Shown here: piece by piece, positions 32,421 through 46,850 of the stretch | Layout: the number at the start of each line of letters is the position of its first letter | Position numbering within the stretch: position 1 is the stretch's first letter | From: Rhyzopertha dominica | Lineage: Eukaryota > Arthropoda > Insecta > Coleoptera > Bostrichidae | Direction of reading: 5' to 3' | Assembly: GCA_025024175.1 (NCBI GenBank) | Contig: QCXZ01000041.1 | Coordinates: forward strand, 2,165,786-2,229,785 | DNA length: 64,000 nucleotides | The notes under the pieces: generated by a model | Database searches by the model: none | What the model saw: the letters and a program-made list of their open reading frames with translations, nothing else | Told to the model about the DNA's origin: nothing | Translations under genes and position numbers: made by a program

Positions 32421-35400
32421 GTTTACTCATAACCAAACCCTGTAATTTCGCATATCCTCAGTGGAAGCATATTTATCACCTCCAATAATAAACTCTAAGA
32501 ATCATACAGCACCGATTTAAAAACGGGATAAGAAAATTACAAGACAAAGCAAAGATGATTACAAAAATATCTTCACCGTCAGTGGTTTACTTGTAACCAA
32601 ATCCAGTTCTTATTGCCTGGAATTGACTGCATATATAAGATATAAATTACTACTGATGATGGAAAGATATGTCTCTGAAATGGCTTCCCAAGGAACGTAA
32701 TAATTCTAACCACATCTCTGCTCCCAAAAGGATATTAATCTAGATGAAGAAGAGGTACTCGTGAGCTTGTGATCACCACATCATATATATTCGAACGAAG
32801 CAAGGAATTATGCTTTATTGTACAAGCCCGTTTCAGAACAATAACCAACAAGTGAGTTACAACCAAATTTAAAATAAATTTATCTTGAAATGTTATAAAG
32901 CTTGGAAGACCTTATTTATTTCATTTTATCTGTTCGATAGATATACGCAGTGCTACCAATTACACCACGAGAACAGCTTAATGTGGTTATGGCATGACAA
33001 CACGAGTACTGTATGAATCCGTGGACATGATGTTGTCATTGTAGTTGTTTACTTGTAACCAATCCTGGACACTCTACTACAGAACATGTCCCTTAGAAAA
33101 ATCTGCTCCATATAAGACTGCACAAGTGTCTGGAACATGAAGCTCAATATATTCTAGTAATATTATAGACGTAGCAACCACGAAGAACCAAACGTTTACA
33201 AGAGTGATGACCAACGTTAGGAGTAACGAGTTTTTTCCTTTTCCTGATTAATTCTTCAGGATGCAGCACATATAAAGGCAGCAGCAAGTNCCTTTCTTCC
33301 AATAGCAACAGTTACAATTATTTACTTGCAACCAAATCTAGTTCTTGTTATGATAAATCGACCACCAATACTGGGAGACAAAAAAGCCAGGTCTTCCAAG
33401 CACTATAGAGGATGGATAACTCCTTACTCGAAGAAAACAAAGAGCATAATAAATAAATAAAGTTCCCAAATCACAACACGACAACTCTGCGCACAAAAAT
33501 GCTGCAGCTGTAGCGATTGGCAAACCTATATAGTAGTGTCTTAAAATGAAAGAACGATATCGGCAACTTACACTGCCAGTTCAGCACCTAAGACGAAGCC
33601 GTTAAAGAAAAATTGTTTACTTGCAACCAATCCTGATCACTCTGTTGTAAGGGTGTGCCTAATCAGCACACTTTTGGAAAACAAGTTATTGAAGTTAGAG
33701 GACACCTAACAAAAAAAAATCACAAACCTTGGCTTATAGGAACCATATTTGTGTTCATCATTAGAATACGTAGAGCTGATTAATGTAGTTTTACAAAAGA
33801 TTATGGACACGGCAACAGAAAAGATTGCGAAATGATTATGAGAAAGTTGCGAATATAGAAGGACCAGTTTCACATGTATTCCTAACGCACTATAACATTA
33901 AATTAGATAAAAAAAATTAGATTAAATCCGCGGCCATGATGTTGTCATTGTTATTCAATTTTATATTATAGAATTTATACAAAACTCCTTTGTGAAGAAA
34001 GTTACTCATGAGAAAACTGTGAAAATCTGGTAACGGATATCAGAAATGATATTTGTAGCCATTATTGCAATGAACCGGGCACTTGCACAAGAAACGTTAG
34101 CAGTAATGACTTCTCTTGGTGAGTATCTGCTTTAGAATGTACCACTATTCAACAAGGAGTTACAAGTAGTCACGTCAGTTAAAATAGTTTACTCATAACA
34201 AAATCCAGATCTTATAACAAATTCAATACCAATACTGAAGATAGCTTGCCTAGTACTGTAGAAGATCGAGAAGCAGAAACAAATGCTTTATATAGTATAC
34301 CATAATGGCCAGAACCTTGGCATTTAATGTAACTGGTATAGCGAGGTCATGGAATTTTATGTTAACAGTTTTGGGACGGCTGGAAAACTAGTCTACAGCC
34401 CAAGAAGAAACATTAACAAAATATTAATGGTGTTGCTATCACAATAAACTCTCAAAGGGGTACACGTGGAAAAATTGCTACATTCAAAGCATTATCAAAG
34501 CAGAACGCTGAAAATAAACAATAATTGAGACAGCCCTGTATGTATGTGGGTTGTAAATAAATAGTTACTGAAAAACATGCATGCATTAGAACAACACGAT
34601 TGTGTTGACAAATTAAACTGGTTTACTTATAACCAATCCTATACCTTGTGATAGAGTGGATCTGTCTAGTCAACGTGCATTTATGATGACTAGTGCGAAA
34701 GCAAGTCATATTTTTTATCAAGTCCATGACAATAGTTTACTCATAACCAAATCTACTTCTTATTAAAATAATATTTTTAAATGAGAAATAAGCAAGTATC
34801 TCATTGAAAAGACAAACCCAGTAATGGGTTATTACGATCATTTAACATGAAACAACATAAATGGAAAGCATGGAAAAATGTTTATTATAGTATTTGCTTC
34901 CAGGTACGTATTTACCCCACAAAAGATGACATCTGGAATTTGTAAAGATAACCATAGACCAGCTTTGTATCGCCGTAAAGAGTAATTCAAAATATTTACC
35001 AGGGCTAAAGCAGAAAAACTAATCAGTTTTCTCACAACCAGTTTATTAATAGTAGCGCAATTCAAATTCGTTGAAAAAGAAAAGCTTAGGCGCTTTCGGT
35101 ACTGGTAACTAAAGTCTGGTCACTTTAAAACAGAAAAAAGTGACTGGAAAGCATCCACAGGTAAACGAGAATTATCTAAACGCTGATGTTTACTTATAAC
35201 CAATCCCTTGACGTAAGTAGAATACCTTAAATAACACAGGCAAACGCATATTACTTGCAACCAAAGATATCAAAATGTTAAACGTTGGTTGGTAAACTGA
35301 TGATGACGAGGAATCTTACGAAAGCGAAAAACGAATAGAACCAAGAAGATACACCGCCTTCGCCATTATATCAGTATACGTACATTGGATGAGGAGAACC

Positions 35401-38400
35401 AAATGAATCAATCCACCGGCCAGTCCCTTCTAAAGGAAAATTCAGTGTTCTCAATTAAAAAAAAATAACTGTACAAGTATCAGATTGTTGTGGAAAAAAT
35501 AAGATGGTAATATCACAAATAAAACTGCCAGAACTGAATTATGCACAATATGCAAAAGTATATAGACGGACAGTTTTAGAAGAGCAAAGGGAAGACACTT
35601 CCGGTATTTTGGTTGTTTACTTGCAACCAATCCTGAGCTTCATATTTAAATAAATATCATGAAATATGAAATTATACTTCACATGTATTCGCAGCAAGAT
35701 GAAAACTTGTTTGTTTCAGTTGTCATTCAAGAATCATAAGCAGCTTAGAAAAAGGAACAACTACTTTAAACCAGTGGTAGCAGAAAGAAGCAGAGAGATT
35801 CTGCGAGACGGTAGAGCATAAGATTCATCCCAGTAATGCGTATTATACGAAAATTTTTACGGAAGCCCGACAAACAATCTCATTAATAACAGAGAGGACG
35901 TTTACTTGTAGCCAAATCCTAGCCCTTTTCAACTAAGTCAAAGATACTTCGGCAAGGCAAGCTTTGGGCATCACAATAAACACCAAGAGTCTTTAGCTGA
36001 TTTCACTGCCATCAAGTCTGAACATAGAAGGCTAAGAGATTATTGAAACAAAGAATGGTAACACTATACTTGAGAAAGACCATCACCAGACATAGATATA
36101 AAACGTAAAATAGCAGTCAGCTGAGATGATAGCTCTACGATACCCATAGGAGTCGAAATGTAATAATAAATAAGCCGGCTACCTTGCAAAGGCATAATAC
36201 AAATTGCTCCGAGCATTATACTAAAACCCCAGCTAGGCTCTATGTTTTAGGTCACCTAATCACAGTTTACTTATAACCAATCCTGGTTGAAACCTGCATA
36301 ACTGCAGCTTATTAAGCTTATAAAGTAAATGCACCACTATTCAACAGGAAGTTACCAGTAGTAGTAATCATGACAGTTAAAAGAGTTTACTCATAACCAA
36401 ATCAAGTTCTTGTTTTAATAAATTCAGTACGAGTACTGAGATAAGTTTCCAAGTATTGTAGAAGATCTAGAGACCTATTCGTTACAGTAAGAAATGCTTT
36501 GGATAGTACAGCAGAATAGCCAGAACCTTGGCATTTAACGTAACTAGTACAGTGAAGTTATCGAATTTTAGTTGTGTACATAATAGTTTTGGAACGGCCA
36601 AAAAGCTGGAAACTACTTCAGAAGTGTTTTCTATCAATGATAGAGAAAACTCACAACTGAATCCAAGTAAAGCGCAACACACCTGCAGTCATTTACAGCG
36701 CCATGAACAGGAGGACGAGAAATGCTGAATTTTAGAAGCAACAGAAAAGGAGTTTCTTAATATAGTAAAGGCAAATTAAACATCTGCATTTAAAATGTCG
36801 TTTACTTATAACCAAACCTTAAGAAATAAAGGAAAGGCTTCCAACAGCGGATATTAAGAAGTATTTAGTTATATCACCACTATTCACAAGAAATGGGAAG
36901 ACGTTCTTCTACAGCTCAATCCTTGCTGTAGGAATAGTCTGGAAAACACTACATGCCTTGGAAGGTTCAAACCNAATTNTCTTCTAGCACGAAAATCGCT
37001 TTTTTGCATTTATAACCAATTGCTTCTACTATCCCTTTATTATTTTACACAAGCCCAACAAACAATCTAGTTGATCACAGATAACCAAATCATAGCCCTC
37101 TTCAACTAAGACAAAGCAATCTGGCATCACACTAAACACCAAGAATCCTTGATTTCACTGTTATCAAATCCGGACATGGAAGGCTACGCGATTATTTAAA
37201 CATATGTAAAAATGACTAACAAGTCAACATTCCAGTACAGACCAAAACAAGTGCAATAGCGAAATCATGAAGAGTATATACAAATATATGTAAAATAGCA
37301 ATCATCTGAGATGATAATTCAACGATACACATCCTTTACTTGAATGGTCAACATAGGAGCAAAAATTTAATAATAAATAAGCTTGTTGGTTTGCGAAGAA
37401 TACATGGAACTTACAACCAAAGGCATAACACAAACTGCTAGCTGGGCTCGGTGTGTTCCCCAGACACAGTTTACTTATAACCAATCCTAATTAAAAGCCT
37501 GGATGATTTCAGCTTATTAAGGTTAAAAAGTATACGCACCACTATGCAACAAGAAGTTACCATAATCACGACAGTTAAAAGAGTTTACTCATAACCAAAT
37601 CCAGTTTTTATTTTAGTAACTGCAGTACCAGTATTATTCGAATGAACAAATCATTACAGAATGAAATGCTTTGTATAAGTATAACAGAATAGAATAGAAT
37701 AGAATTAACTAGTTTTATTTTTTGTGTAATACCCCATATGTTCGTAACAACCTGGAAACTACTTCAGAAGTTTTTTCTATTAATGGTAGAGAAAACCTTT
37801 TTACTTACAGCTATTTAAATAAAAGTATCGAGAAATGCAATGTCAAACAATAATAACTGCATGGGCAGCTATCCAAGCAAAGACATGCACCAGCAGTCAT
37901 TTACAGTGCCATGAACAACAGGACAAGAAATGCTCATAACTAAGTCATAGCCCTCTTCATCTAAGACAAGGCAAGCTTCTGGCATCACACTAAACATCCA
38001 GAGTCCTTAGCTGCCATCGAATTCGTCCGTGGAAGGCTAAGCAACTATTTAAACAGATATGCAAAAATGACTAACAAGTCAATATTCCAGTACAGACCAA
38101 AACAGCAGCAATAGTGTAGAGTATGTATAAATATCCTCTGTTTGAATGGTCAACATAGGAGCAGGAATGTAATAATAAATAAGTTGGTTGCTTTTAGAAG
38201 AATTAATGAAACCCACAACCAAAGGCATAACACAATTGCTCCTGGAATTATACTAAAAAAAGTTTAGGTCACCTAGTTACAGTTTACTTATAACCAATCC
38301 TAGGCAAAAATCTGGATGATCGCAACACATTGAAGCTAGAGAATAGCAATATGTAATACAGTAGTCACTTCTTAATTTCCATGATGCATGACATCCACCT

Positions 38401-40602
38401 GTGATTGCTAGTGTTGACGTTAGTTACATTAGTTTACTTATAACCAAATCCAGTTCTTATTTTAATAAAATCAGTACCAATTCTGGAGGTAACTTTCCAA
38501 GCAATACAGAAGATCGAGAGGCACTCTAGATGAACCTTTATTTGATGGATGCACAAATCGCTATATAGAAAATGCTTTGTATGGTATAGCAGAATATCCA
38601 GAACACACAAACCAAGAAATATGCGCACAAAATGTGGTGATCGAAATGTTAATAGTGTTGCTACCGTATTTTCTCTCAAAGAGTACACTTGGAAAGAATG
38701 CTACGTACAAACCATTATCGAAGCAGAACATTGAAGACATTGAATAAACAATTAAGGCAACCCTGCGTATATGTGGGTTGTAAATAAATAGCTGCGAAAA
38801 GGCTTTATCCGTTTATCTACTAGCACAACGCAGTCGTGGTAGCCAATTAAATTTGTTTACTTGTGACCAAATCCTATTCTTATTAAAGTAGCATTTTTAA
38901 ATGAGGACAAAAGCAAGCGTATCATTGATAAAACAAACCCAGTGGTGATCATATAATAATAAACTACCATACGAAACTTATAAAGAAAGTCATAGACCAG
39001 CTTTGTAGCGCTGTAAAGAGTAATTCAAATAGCATGGCAAGTAGGTAAAATCTTCCATACCACCACATTATAGAAAGGACTCTCTCATTTTTGTGCAAAT
39101 ACAGGATCTTTCAGTACTCGTAACTAAGGTCTAGTCACTATGAACTGAAAATGGAAATGATTGAGATATTCGAAATGGAAAAACACCCATATGAACAAGG
39201 CTATTTCAGGCAATTATTATTAGTAATTAAATAAATACATCAAATAATTGATCTGAAGATCGCAATGTAAATGGTTTAAATGTATAATATAATAATACCA
39301 CATCAACTTGAAGTGATGCAGTGATTAGTTCACACCAAAAATAGGGTAACTAGGTCTCGAATTTAAAAAAAAATACACGCCATATAGAAGAATTTGGATC
39401 GAATAAACAAACTTGTTGTGCAATAAAAAACAAGTCATATATGACCACTGCGGCGCGAAGCAAAGGCAAAATGATACTGTTTACTTGTAACCAATCCTGT
39501 GACATATTCAAATAAATGACAATGTGTGAAATTATAAGGACAAAAAGACACATAATTGGGCATCGACCGATGAAACTGTAAAAGAACGAAGCAGAATATC
39601 TAGCGGTGTAATAAACAGTACTTTAGAGTAAAAGACACGCCAAACTACACTTACATGTTAGATAAACCAGTCATGACATTTAGAACGATGTTTACTTATA
39701 ACCAAATCCTTTGCATTCAACAATGACCAAACGTCAGTAACCATTTGAAGAAAACTATGAGTGTGTACCTAGCTACATGGGCTACCATCCAAACGAGGAA
39801 GAAAAAGCTTCTTAATTGGAAATAATAAAGGCAAATATTTAAATATAAAAAAAATCCTTATAACCAAACTCTTCAAAAATGAGATAAAGAGCTTCACTAC
39901 AGTATCATTTATACAAATCTGTTATATACATATTTGATACTTGCAACTGATGGAGCTTAACGAAAAATATTGCAAATCAGTTCAACTCATTTCACTCAAA
40001 AGATATACGTCGATGGATTCATCCCATATATAAAATACGAAATTTTTTACGGAAACTCAACAAACAATCTCCTTAATAACAGAGAGAACGTTTACTTGTA
40101 GCCAAATCCTAGCCCTCTTCAACGAAGTCATCACAAATACACTAAAAATCCAGTGACCTTCACTGATAACAACTCTGAATTTGAAAATACTACACAAATG
40201 CATAATGAAAAAGTGAGATGATGAAGACCAACAATCTGACACGGGGCGAAACAACTACAATCGCTGTTGCAAAGATTAACGTAAAGTTACGTTTACTTTT
40301 AACAACAAAATCATAAACAGTACATATAAATGTAAGTAAAATAAATATAAGTTGAAATGATAGTTCTGCGAGCAATTTTCATTGAATCCTCTTTTAGAAT
40401 ATTCAAAATAGGAGCAGGAACGTAGTAATAAATAAACTGGTTCCATTACGAAAAATATGTGAAACCACAACCGAAGGTACAACACAATCGGAAGTCGACA
40501 AACTAGTATTTTAAACATAAATCACTCCGGAGATCATATTAGAGCCCAAAACAGGCTAATTGTTTTGGGTCCCCTAATCAAAGTTTACTTATAACCAGTC
40601 CT
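32421..40602. repeat. Higher-order array of about 27 copies of a 20-bp core (GTTTAC-YRTAACCAAATCC)
   Basis: Core copies, all in the same orientation, start at 32421, 32585, 33047, 33320, 33615, 34197, 34621, 34735, 35188, 35251, 35625, 35900, 36265, 36385, 36800, 37469, 37583, 38282, 38432, 38855, 39479, 39690, 40090 and 40583. Decayed copies lie near 37010, 37080, 37930, 39857 and 40291. Two subtypes are seen: ...AACCAAATCCAGTTCTT and ...AACCAATCCTG. Flanking sequence is also shared: blocks at 34197-34560, 36385-36600 and 38432-38790 are homologous, as are 35820-35960 with 40016-40140, and 36252-36404 with 37456-37602. Units run from a CCAAATCC-type core to the core preceded by cacctaatcacag, with 2.1 kb, 1.1 kb, 0.7 kb and 2.15 kb versions in a row. 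No reading frame is conserved. I do not recognise the family. Confidence 0.85.
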
Positions 40603-43040
40603 TTCTTTAAGGAAACCAATTGAATAGCAAAGTTAGGACTTAGAGCAGCTGACTATGGAAAAGACATTCACTGCTGATAATAAAAACTTAAGACCAGAAA
40701 AGCCTTAAACCGAATAGTCTAACAATTCTCACAAAGAAAATAAGTGATGTATGGTTAATCCAGTAAAAGCTGAAGTTGCCCAATGGCCAAGCAGTCTCCA
40801 GGAACCTAAAACAAAAAAAAACGGATTACAAACACTGTTTTAGTCAATAGTCAAAAACCTAATATATATCCTTTTCTTATACAATATAATCAATGCTTTA
40901 TCAGTTTCAACTTTTACAAGATCTAAAACCAATTTTTTTCTAACGATCAAAAATCATTTACGTACTCTCTTTTAGCGTTGTGTAGTGAAACAAGATGGAT
41001 TTTCTTAGTATTTTGTCCTTCCTTTTGTCTGATAAAAAACTGATACATCGTGAAGGAGTCATTAATAAGCAAAAGTTAAAGGGTGGTTATATTTTTGTTA
41101 TCGTTGTATCAAATAATGGTTTACAGTAACACTAAATTTTAAAAGTATTTTGTCCACAATTCGTTGATTACAGATATACAAGCTCTCATATCTCAAACAT
41201 TCATCTAATTGAAACTTACCTTTAAATGTTCATCAGACTGTCAATCAAGACTAATGCATGTATTTGCACTTCCAGGGGGGGTCATATACAGTAATAGAAA
41301 TATCTGTAAGTAAAAATACAATACATGGTTTTAAGCGTCCATAAAACATTTTCGGTTTGATTTGGTTTTTACGAAAACGCTTTTACAGCGCTGTGGGTAG
41401 TAAAAAGTAAGCTTTCAACAATTACGTTAGGATACTGAGCATATAATATTTGTACAGCTACCACAAGCTAGAAGGCTAATATTTATCGATAATAAAATGA
41501 CGTCATCGTGATTTGTAACTAAAAATTATAAAAAGCTTAACGACTGTAGTAAGTCACTAAAATTGTACTTCACTGAATAAAAAGGAATTATTTAGATAAA
41601 GTAAATTGTAACAAATATGTTTATGTAATCGATAAAAGAACGCCTATCGAGATCGATAAATGCAAATGACATGTGAAATAACCCTTGTTCCAAAAAATTA
41701 CTGAAATTTTTTTTAAATAAAATATGGCTTGGCATTTTCCTTTTTGACATGTTGGAATATGTACTACTATTGATTAAATAATGTTCAGTCTGGAATAACC
41801 TTTGAAAAGACAACAATTATATCCCTGAAAATAACGCCACTGTACTGTAAGCAAATTGTTATCATAGTTCGTTAGAAATTCCGTAAAAGTGCAGCATGAC
41901 GAAGGTCTAAAGGTAACGAAGTATTTGAAGTTAAAAAGTGGTCAAGAAGTAGACGTCAAATAACATTGACCGGTGGAGATAGCAGCATGGATATTTTATC
42001 CATGAAAAATTAAACAGGCGCCAATGTTTAAGGTGGTACTGGTAGATTAAACCTTTATTTGATTTGCACTAAGCACTTGCAAAAGTACATTCTTCAAATA
42101 AAGGATTTCCTATACAAACCACGCTTGTTCGTTATGTATCTAGCAAGTCATTTCTACAATGCATTAGCAAAAATATCATATTAATGTAAAAATATTTTAA
42201 TCATAAACCATGCATTACAAAAAAAATAGAATACTTTTTAAGTATGTGACTATCAAAACAGGCGAAAATAGTACGTAGTTCTTACCTTTGTCTTAACTGG
42301 CAGAAAACGAATCTCTAAGCCAAGTAGTAGCTCATAGTTTGAAAGTATTAGAACAGTTCAAGTGAAAAGCCAGTCCCCTGCAATTACAAAAATAAATGAA
42401 CATCGACAATGCAAAAATTTCACCAGACAAATTAACTTTAAAACGCTGAATGTTTCACTGTCAATAAAGAATCCAGATTCAAGTGACCCTGCGTTTCCAA
42501 TGTAATTGTGTGAGTAGTTGGATTACTCTCGTTTAAATTCAGAGAATCTTAATCCACGATACATAAAAAGACTGCAGAGAGAAAACGAAGGCGGAAAATG
42601 TAAGGGTTTGAATGACACTGTTTGAATTAGTGTTCCAACTTTCAAAACCTACCATATCCTGTTNTCCCTGATTTTTTTAAGTAATGAAGGCTTTTGTTGA
42701 ACCTTTGGTTTGAACAAAGTTTATTCACCAAACGTATCAGAGAATGCGACGAAAGATCTGCTATATTTAGTTGTAGGAAAAGATCTATGAAATTCATTAA
42801 AAGGACTACTAGTGAAATGCACAGATTCTAATAGAAATTTACAAGATGTGGCGACCATGGCAAACTGACTTTGTTGATCAAGTGAATTCCGCTGGAAATC
42901 AGGAATGTGATCGAAACTTTCTATCCTACGATGAAAAAAACTCTTATTTTGGCGATATATACGAGTAGAAGTGGTTCACAGAAAACTTAATTAGAAAAAC
43001 TCCAAAGGTTAGTGTTATTATAGGTTTCAATTTGTTATTG
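40603..43040. other. Non-coding, nothing recognised
   Basis: AT-rich sequence without recognisable genes. A short foldback catggatattttatccatg occurs near 41986. One N near 42664. Confidence 0.4.
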
Positions 43041-44204
43041 TGTTTGAAAATGCGTACCGAAGGGGGGGCAGGGGGGGGGCAGCTGCCCCCTGGTCCTAGG
43101 TTGCCAACTCTGGGCCCTTCCAATTTCCCATACATATAGTTGGTTAATTAAGTATGCATACGTAAAAATTGTCTTATTTACAAAATTGTAAATACAGTAA
43201 AATTTATAGGCAAGTGTATTTCACAATTTTCATCCAGAACTCATATTTGACCCTTGCAAATGACCTTCTCTAATAAGTCGTTGTCAAATGGTTTCCAAGC
43301 CTAATCGATGCCATGTGCGTTTTGAAGCCGTAACTGCAACATTCTTGTTGTTACGAATCGTTGTCTTAGGGCGGATATAGATTTAAAAGTGTATCTTGGT
43401 CAGAATGAGCCATAACACGATTTCTGCTTAGTTCAGCTCTTCTACCTTTTCCTATAAAGATTGTTCAACTAACTACTGTTATATAGAATCACATCAGAAT
43501 CTGTCATATATTCGGTGATAACTCTAACTTTTGTACCAAATTTCTAAATTCACATTACATTTTAATAATTAATACAAACAAAAAAAAACTAAAAATCCAT
43601 CCGAACTCACGTTTATGAAAGTCAATTTATTTAATATAAGTTTTAGGAATGCAGTAAAAGCATTATCAGCACGAATTAAATCGGTGTGTTGTTAAAAATG
43701 CAATTAAATATATTTCAGTCTATTTAAATGAAGCTTAATTTGGTTAAAATATTAAGTAGTCGGTTAATTTTTGAGAGCAATGCACTGGTGATCTAAGAAG
43801 GTTGGCTTGACGCATAATGCTGAGGCATTTGTCATTCTGAATTTTAATAATGTTAGTTATCCATCGAGTGCTGTCCCTGGGGAGTAAAAATTGCTACAAT
43901 TGTATCTTTAGCACCTATACATATAAACTCCCAGCTTAAATGTCTAAAGCTTCTGGTGTGAGAAGTTGAAACTGTACTAAAAGCGCATCGGTTAATGCAT
44001 TAGTCTTTGATGTGTGTTAATTCTGAATCAGAAATCGCGCTCCTATTAGTAAAACTTTTAAGATGAAATTTATGTTCCTTTGGTACTTTGTATGATATCA
44101 TTATACATTATGTGGGTCACGGATCTTTATTCTTCCAAACAAAATGTATCAACTCATTTTTTGTTAAACGCGAGAGCGATGCAACTGAATGCGCCTCACC
44201 TTAA
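43041..44204. other. G-rich block and flank, probably transposon-derived
   Basis: At 43060-43092 a G-run segment (gggggggca, ggggggggca, then gctgccccct) resembles terminal sequence of hAT-type elements with G-rich ends. It may be the other end of the element whose transposase tail lies at 44205. This is inference from composition only. Confidence 0.3.
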
Positions 44205-44441
44205 TTGAGTTCATCAATAACGGAATTAGTAATAAAAAAGCTTTGTCTGATCAGTGTACATAGAAAACATATAAATAATTTGGCTCTTTATTTCACAGAA
44301 GATGTTTTAAGTCGCCTTGCAGAAAATCCTGAAGATTATTCATGGAATATTAATTTATGTTGCATTATACTCTACAGGACGTTTCTGCTTTGCCCCCCTC
44401 TAGACCAAAAGCTGGATACGCCCATAGTTGAACAACAGTAA
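44205..44441 (+). pseudogene. hAT transposase C-terminal tail and terminal sequence
   Basis: The plus-strand frame contains LCLISVHRKHIN and TEDVLSRLAENP, matching the extreme C-terminal segment of ZMYM1/ZNF862-like hAT transposases. It is followed at 44391-44430 by gcccccctctagaccaaaa and gctggatacgcccatag, typical of the terminal region of such elements. Upstream catalytic parts are absent, so only a 3' remnant remains. Confidence 0.5.
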
Positions 44442-46850
44442 AAAAACGTAGTTCATAATTCCTAATTAAAGAAGAGATATATTTTGAAGACCAATATACA
44501 AAGAAGGAATTATTGGAAGTTTTTCGCACAAAAACGTATGAAAAGAATACAATGCTCTAAAGGGATCGAATACCAATAAATTTCTGCATAAGTCAGTTTC
44601 ATAAATCTTAAAGAAAGGAAAATAGTATCGATTTCCTTGCATGAAATTTTCTCAAATCAATTTAACGTTATCAAGATTTCCCTATTAGGATCTAAACTGC
44701 AGTAAAGTAATTTTTTTATGATTACTAATAAATAGAACGAAATAAATTTATCTTAAAAAACATTTTTCGGTACCCTTCCATAAATCAGGGCTGAATTGCC
44801 AGAGATTAGAAAATTAATTATTAAAATAATTAGCATAATGATATGCGTTGAAGTTATGTTAAAATGCGACCCAGTTGAAAATGGTACATACAAGAGAAGT
44901 AATTAAAGACGTTTCAAGTATATCAATTGAAAAAATAGAGTTACTTACCACTGTATCTGACATCTGCTTCAATGTTTCAAGTGAATATAACTGCACCATC
45001 TAATGTCAGACAATAACTGCAATTCCCGTAGTGACAAAAGCTTTTATATACAGTGGATAACGTGTTCAGTCCAAGGTACGTATTTACCTTCAGCATTCCT
45101 GAATTGTTCTATTACAGTATTCAATTACAATCAGCCCAGTTGCTTACAGGTCGTGTATCGCGTTATCACTCAAAAAATTACTATTGCTAATTTTATCGCT
45201 GGAGTAGGTTTACATAATATATGCCGGGAATGTTTAGGTTTATGATAATAAAACACATTACTGCAGCTACTTATGAGTCAATTGTAAACGCAAAAAAAGG
45301 TATTGCGATTTAGGAGTGTAACTTTAGATAGGCGTGTTAAAATTAACGCACCAATAAGAACTGACTACAATTTTATAATAGATTTGCTCTCGAATGGCTA
45401 ATCCGATTTTGATAATTTTTCGTTTTAATTGTAGCTGCATTCCTCAGCAATGATGCTGTTTTCGAAATTTTCATTCAAATTTCAGTCTTCAATAAACGAG
45501 GATACCTTTTTCCTGCAGAATTTACAATTACCCCAAGAGTTGCACCAGCTACAACTGCAGATGTCAATAGGAATTAAACTGTAGCTCCATCTTTCTTGAA
45601 CATTTTCTTTTTTGATTCACACCAATACCTTTTTTATTAATGGAAATACACAATTTTAAAGCATATCAGTTATCAAATAGCACACCAATTTTAAAAGTTT
45701 AAAAAAATGCTAGTAGAGTGTGTTGTTTTTACATAAACTTGTTGTAGGGCACATGCATAATCAGGAATTGCTTGGTAAGGTAAAAATAATTGTGGCACGA
45801 CTTAACAGGTGATGGTCAGTTACATTTTATATACCATCACTTTCAGTCTCCCTTGTTGTTCTGCTTTCGCTTGTACAGTTCTATCTGTGATACCCAGTTT
45901 GACATTTTAATGCTAAAATTTAGTCTCACTTATACCAAACGAAAACAGACTTTTATTTGATCATAAGCCTTTTAGATTTTAGTTATTTGTTCTTTTTACA
46001 TTGGTCTGTATGCTGTATGCACTAATTTAAACTTAATTTATTATTTTTATGGTGTATGAAGTTAACATACATCAGGAAGCTAATAATAATAATATTTTGG
46101 CATGATTGTCAGTAGCTTTTAAAACTGGATCAAGTTAACATTATCAGCAAAGATAGTGCATTAAGCTTCTTGTAATCTGCAACACATGTACCTTCAACCA
46201 TTNATTGCAATGTATGTTAATTGGAACCAAATTCCGGCAAGGCCACTTTTGACCATCTTATCTACTACAGCATTTAATTAATGGTCTGGATAACCGAGCC
46301 TATTATTTTCATAATTAAAAGCTTACTTACCTTGAGTAGTTTGCAGAATTGATGCCATCGTGCAATTTGTTATATTTTATTTTAACACAGAAAGCTTTAG
46401 AACTGCAAAGATATACTTCGAGGCAAGACAATACATTGTTTTTAGAAGTAAATTTAGACCAAAGAAAAAGTGTTCCAACTGTTTATTTCTGGAAGCATGA
46501 ACATTTCTTAACTGAATTTTTGGGAAAAAAGCAAAAAACCCTTTCCTCTCTATTTCACTGAAAACATAAAAAAATCGGGATCAAAGTAAAACAAATTCAC
46601 TTGCTCTTTTCTTTTAATACCGGTATGGTCCAGGGCAAGATACAAAACAAAAGTAAATTCCGACTGAAAAAATAAAACATTACAGATGTGTATTTGACAC
46701 CATAAAGCAGATGGTATATTAAAGCACGTAAAACAACCAAAAAAATAATAATTCAAACACTCAATGTAACAACGGTGAAAAACGGTGACCTACGACAGTA
46801 CAAAAATAATTATAAATACACTGGTATAATAGTTGTTGTTGTTCGGGGGA
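44442..46850. other. Intergenic, nothing recognised
   Basis: AT-rich, with no coding block. The last few hundred bases should include the 3' UTR of the eEF1-gamma gene, but no AATAAA was found close to its stop. Confidence 0.4.

Noticed and set aside
38434..38688. Repeated GFGYK-stop endings at array cores as alternative terminal exons
   Set aside because: The frame leading into the core is not conserved between copies. Aligned units have stops or shifts, so coding exons are unlikely.
32421..40602. CRISPR-like interpretation of the short regularly repeated core
   Set aside because: This is eukaryotic nuclear DNA, the spacers are hundreds of bases long and homologous to each other, and no cas genes exist. 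It is a higher-order repeat, not a CRISPR array.
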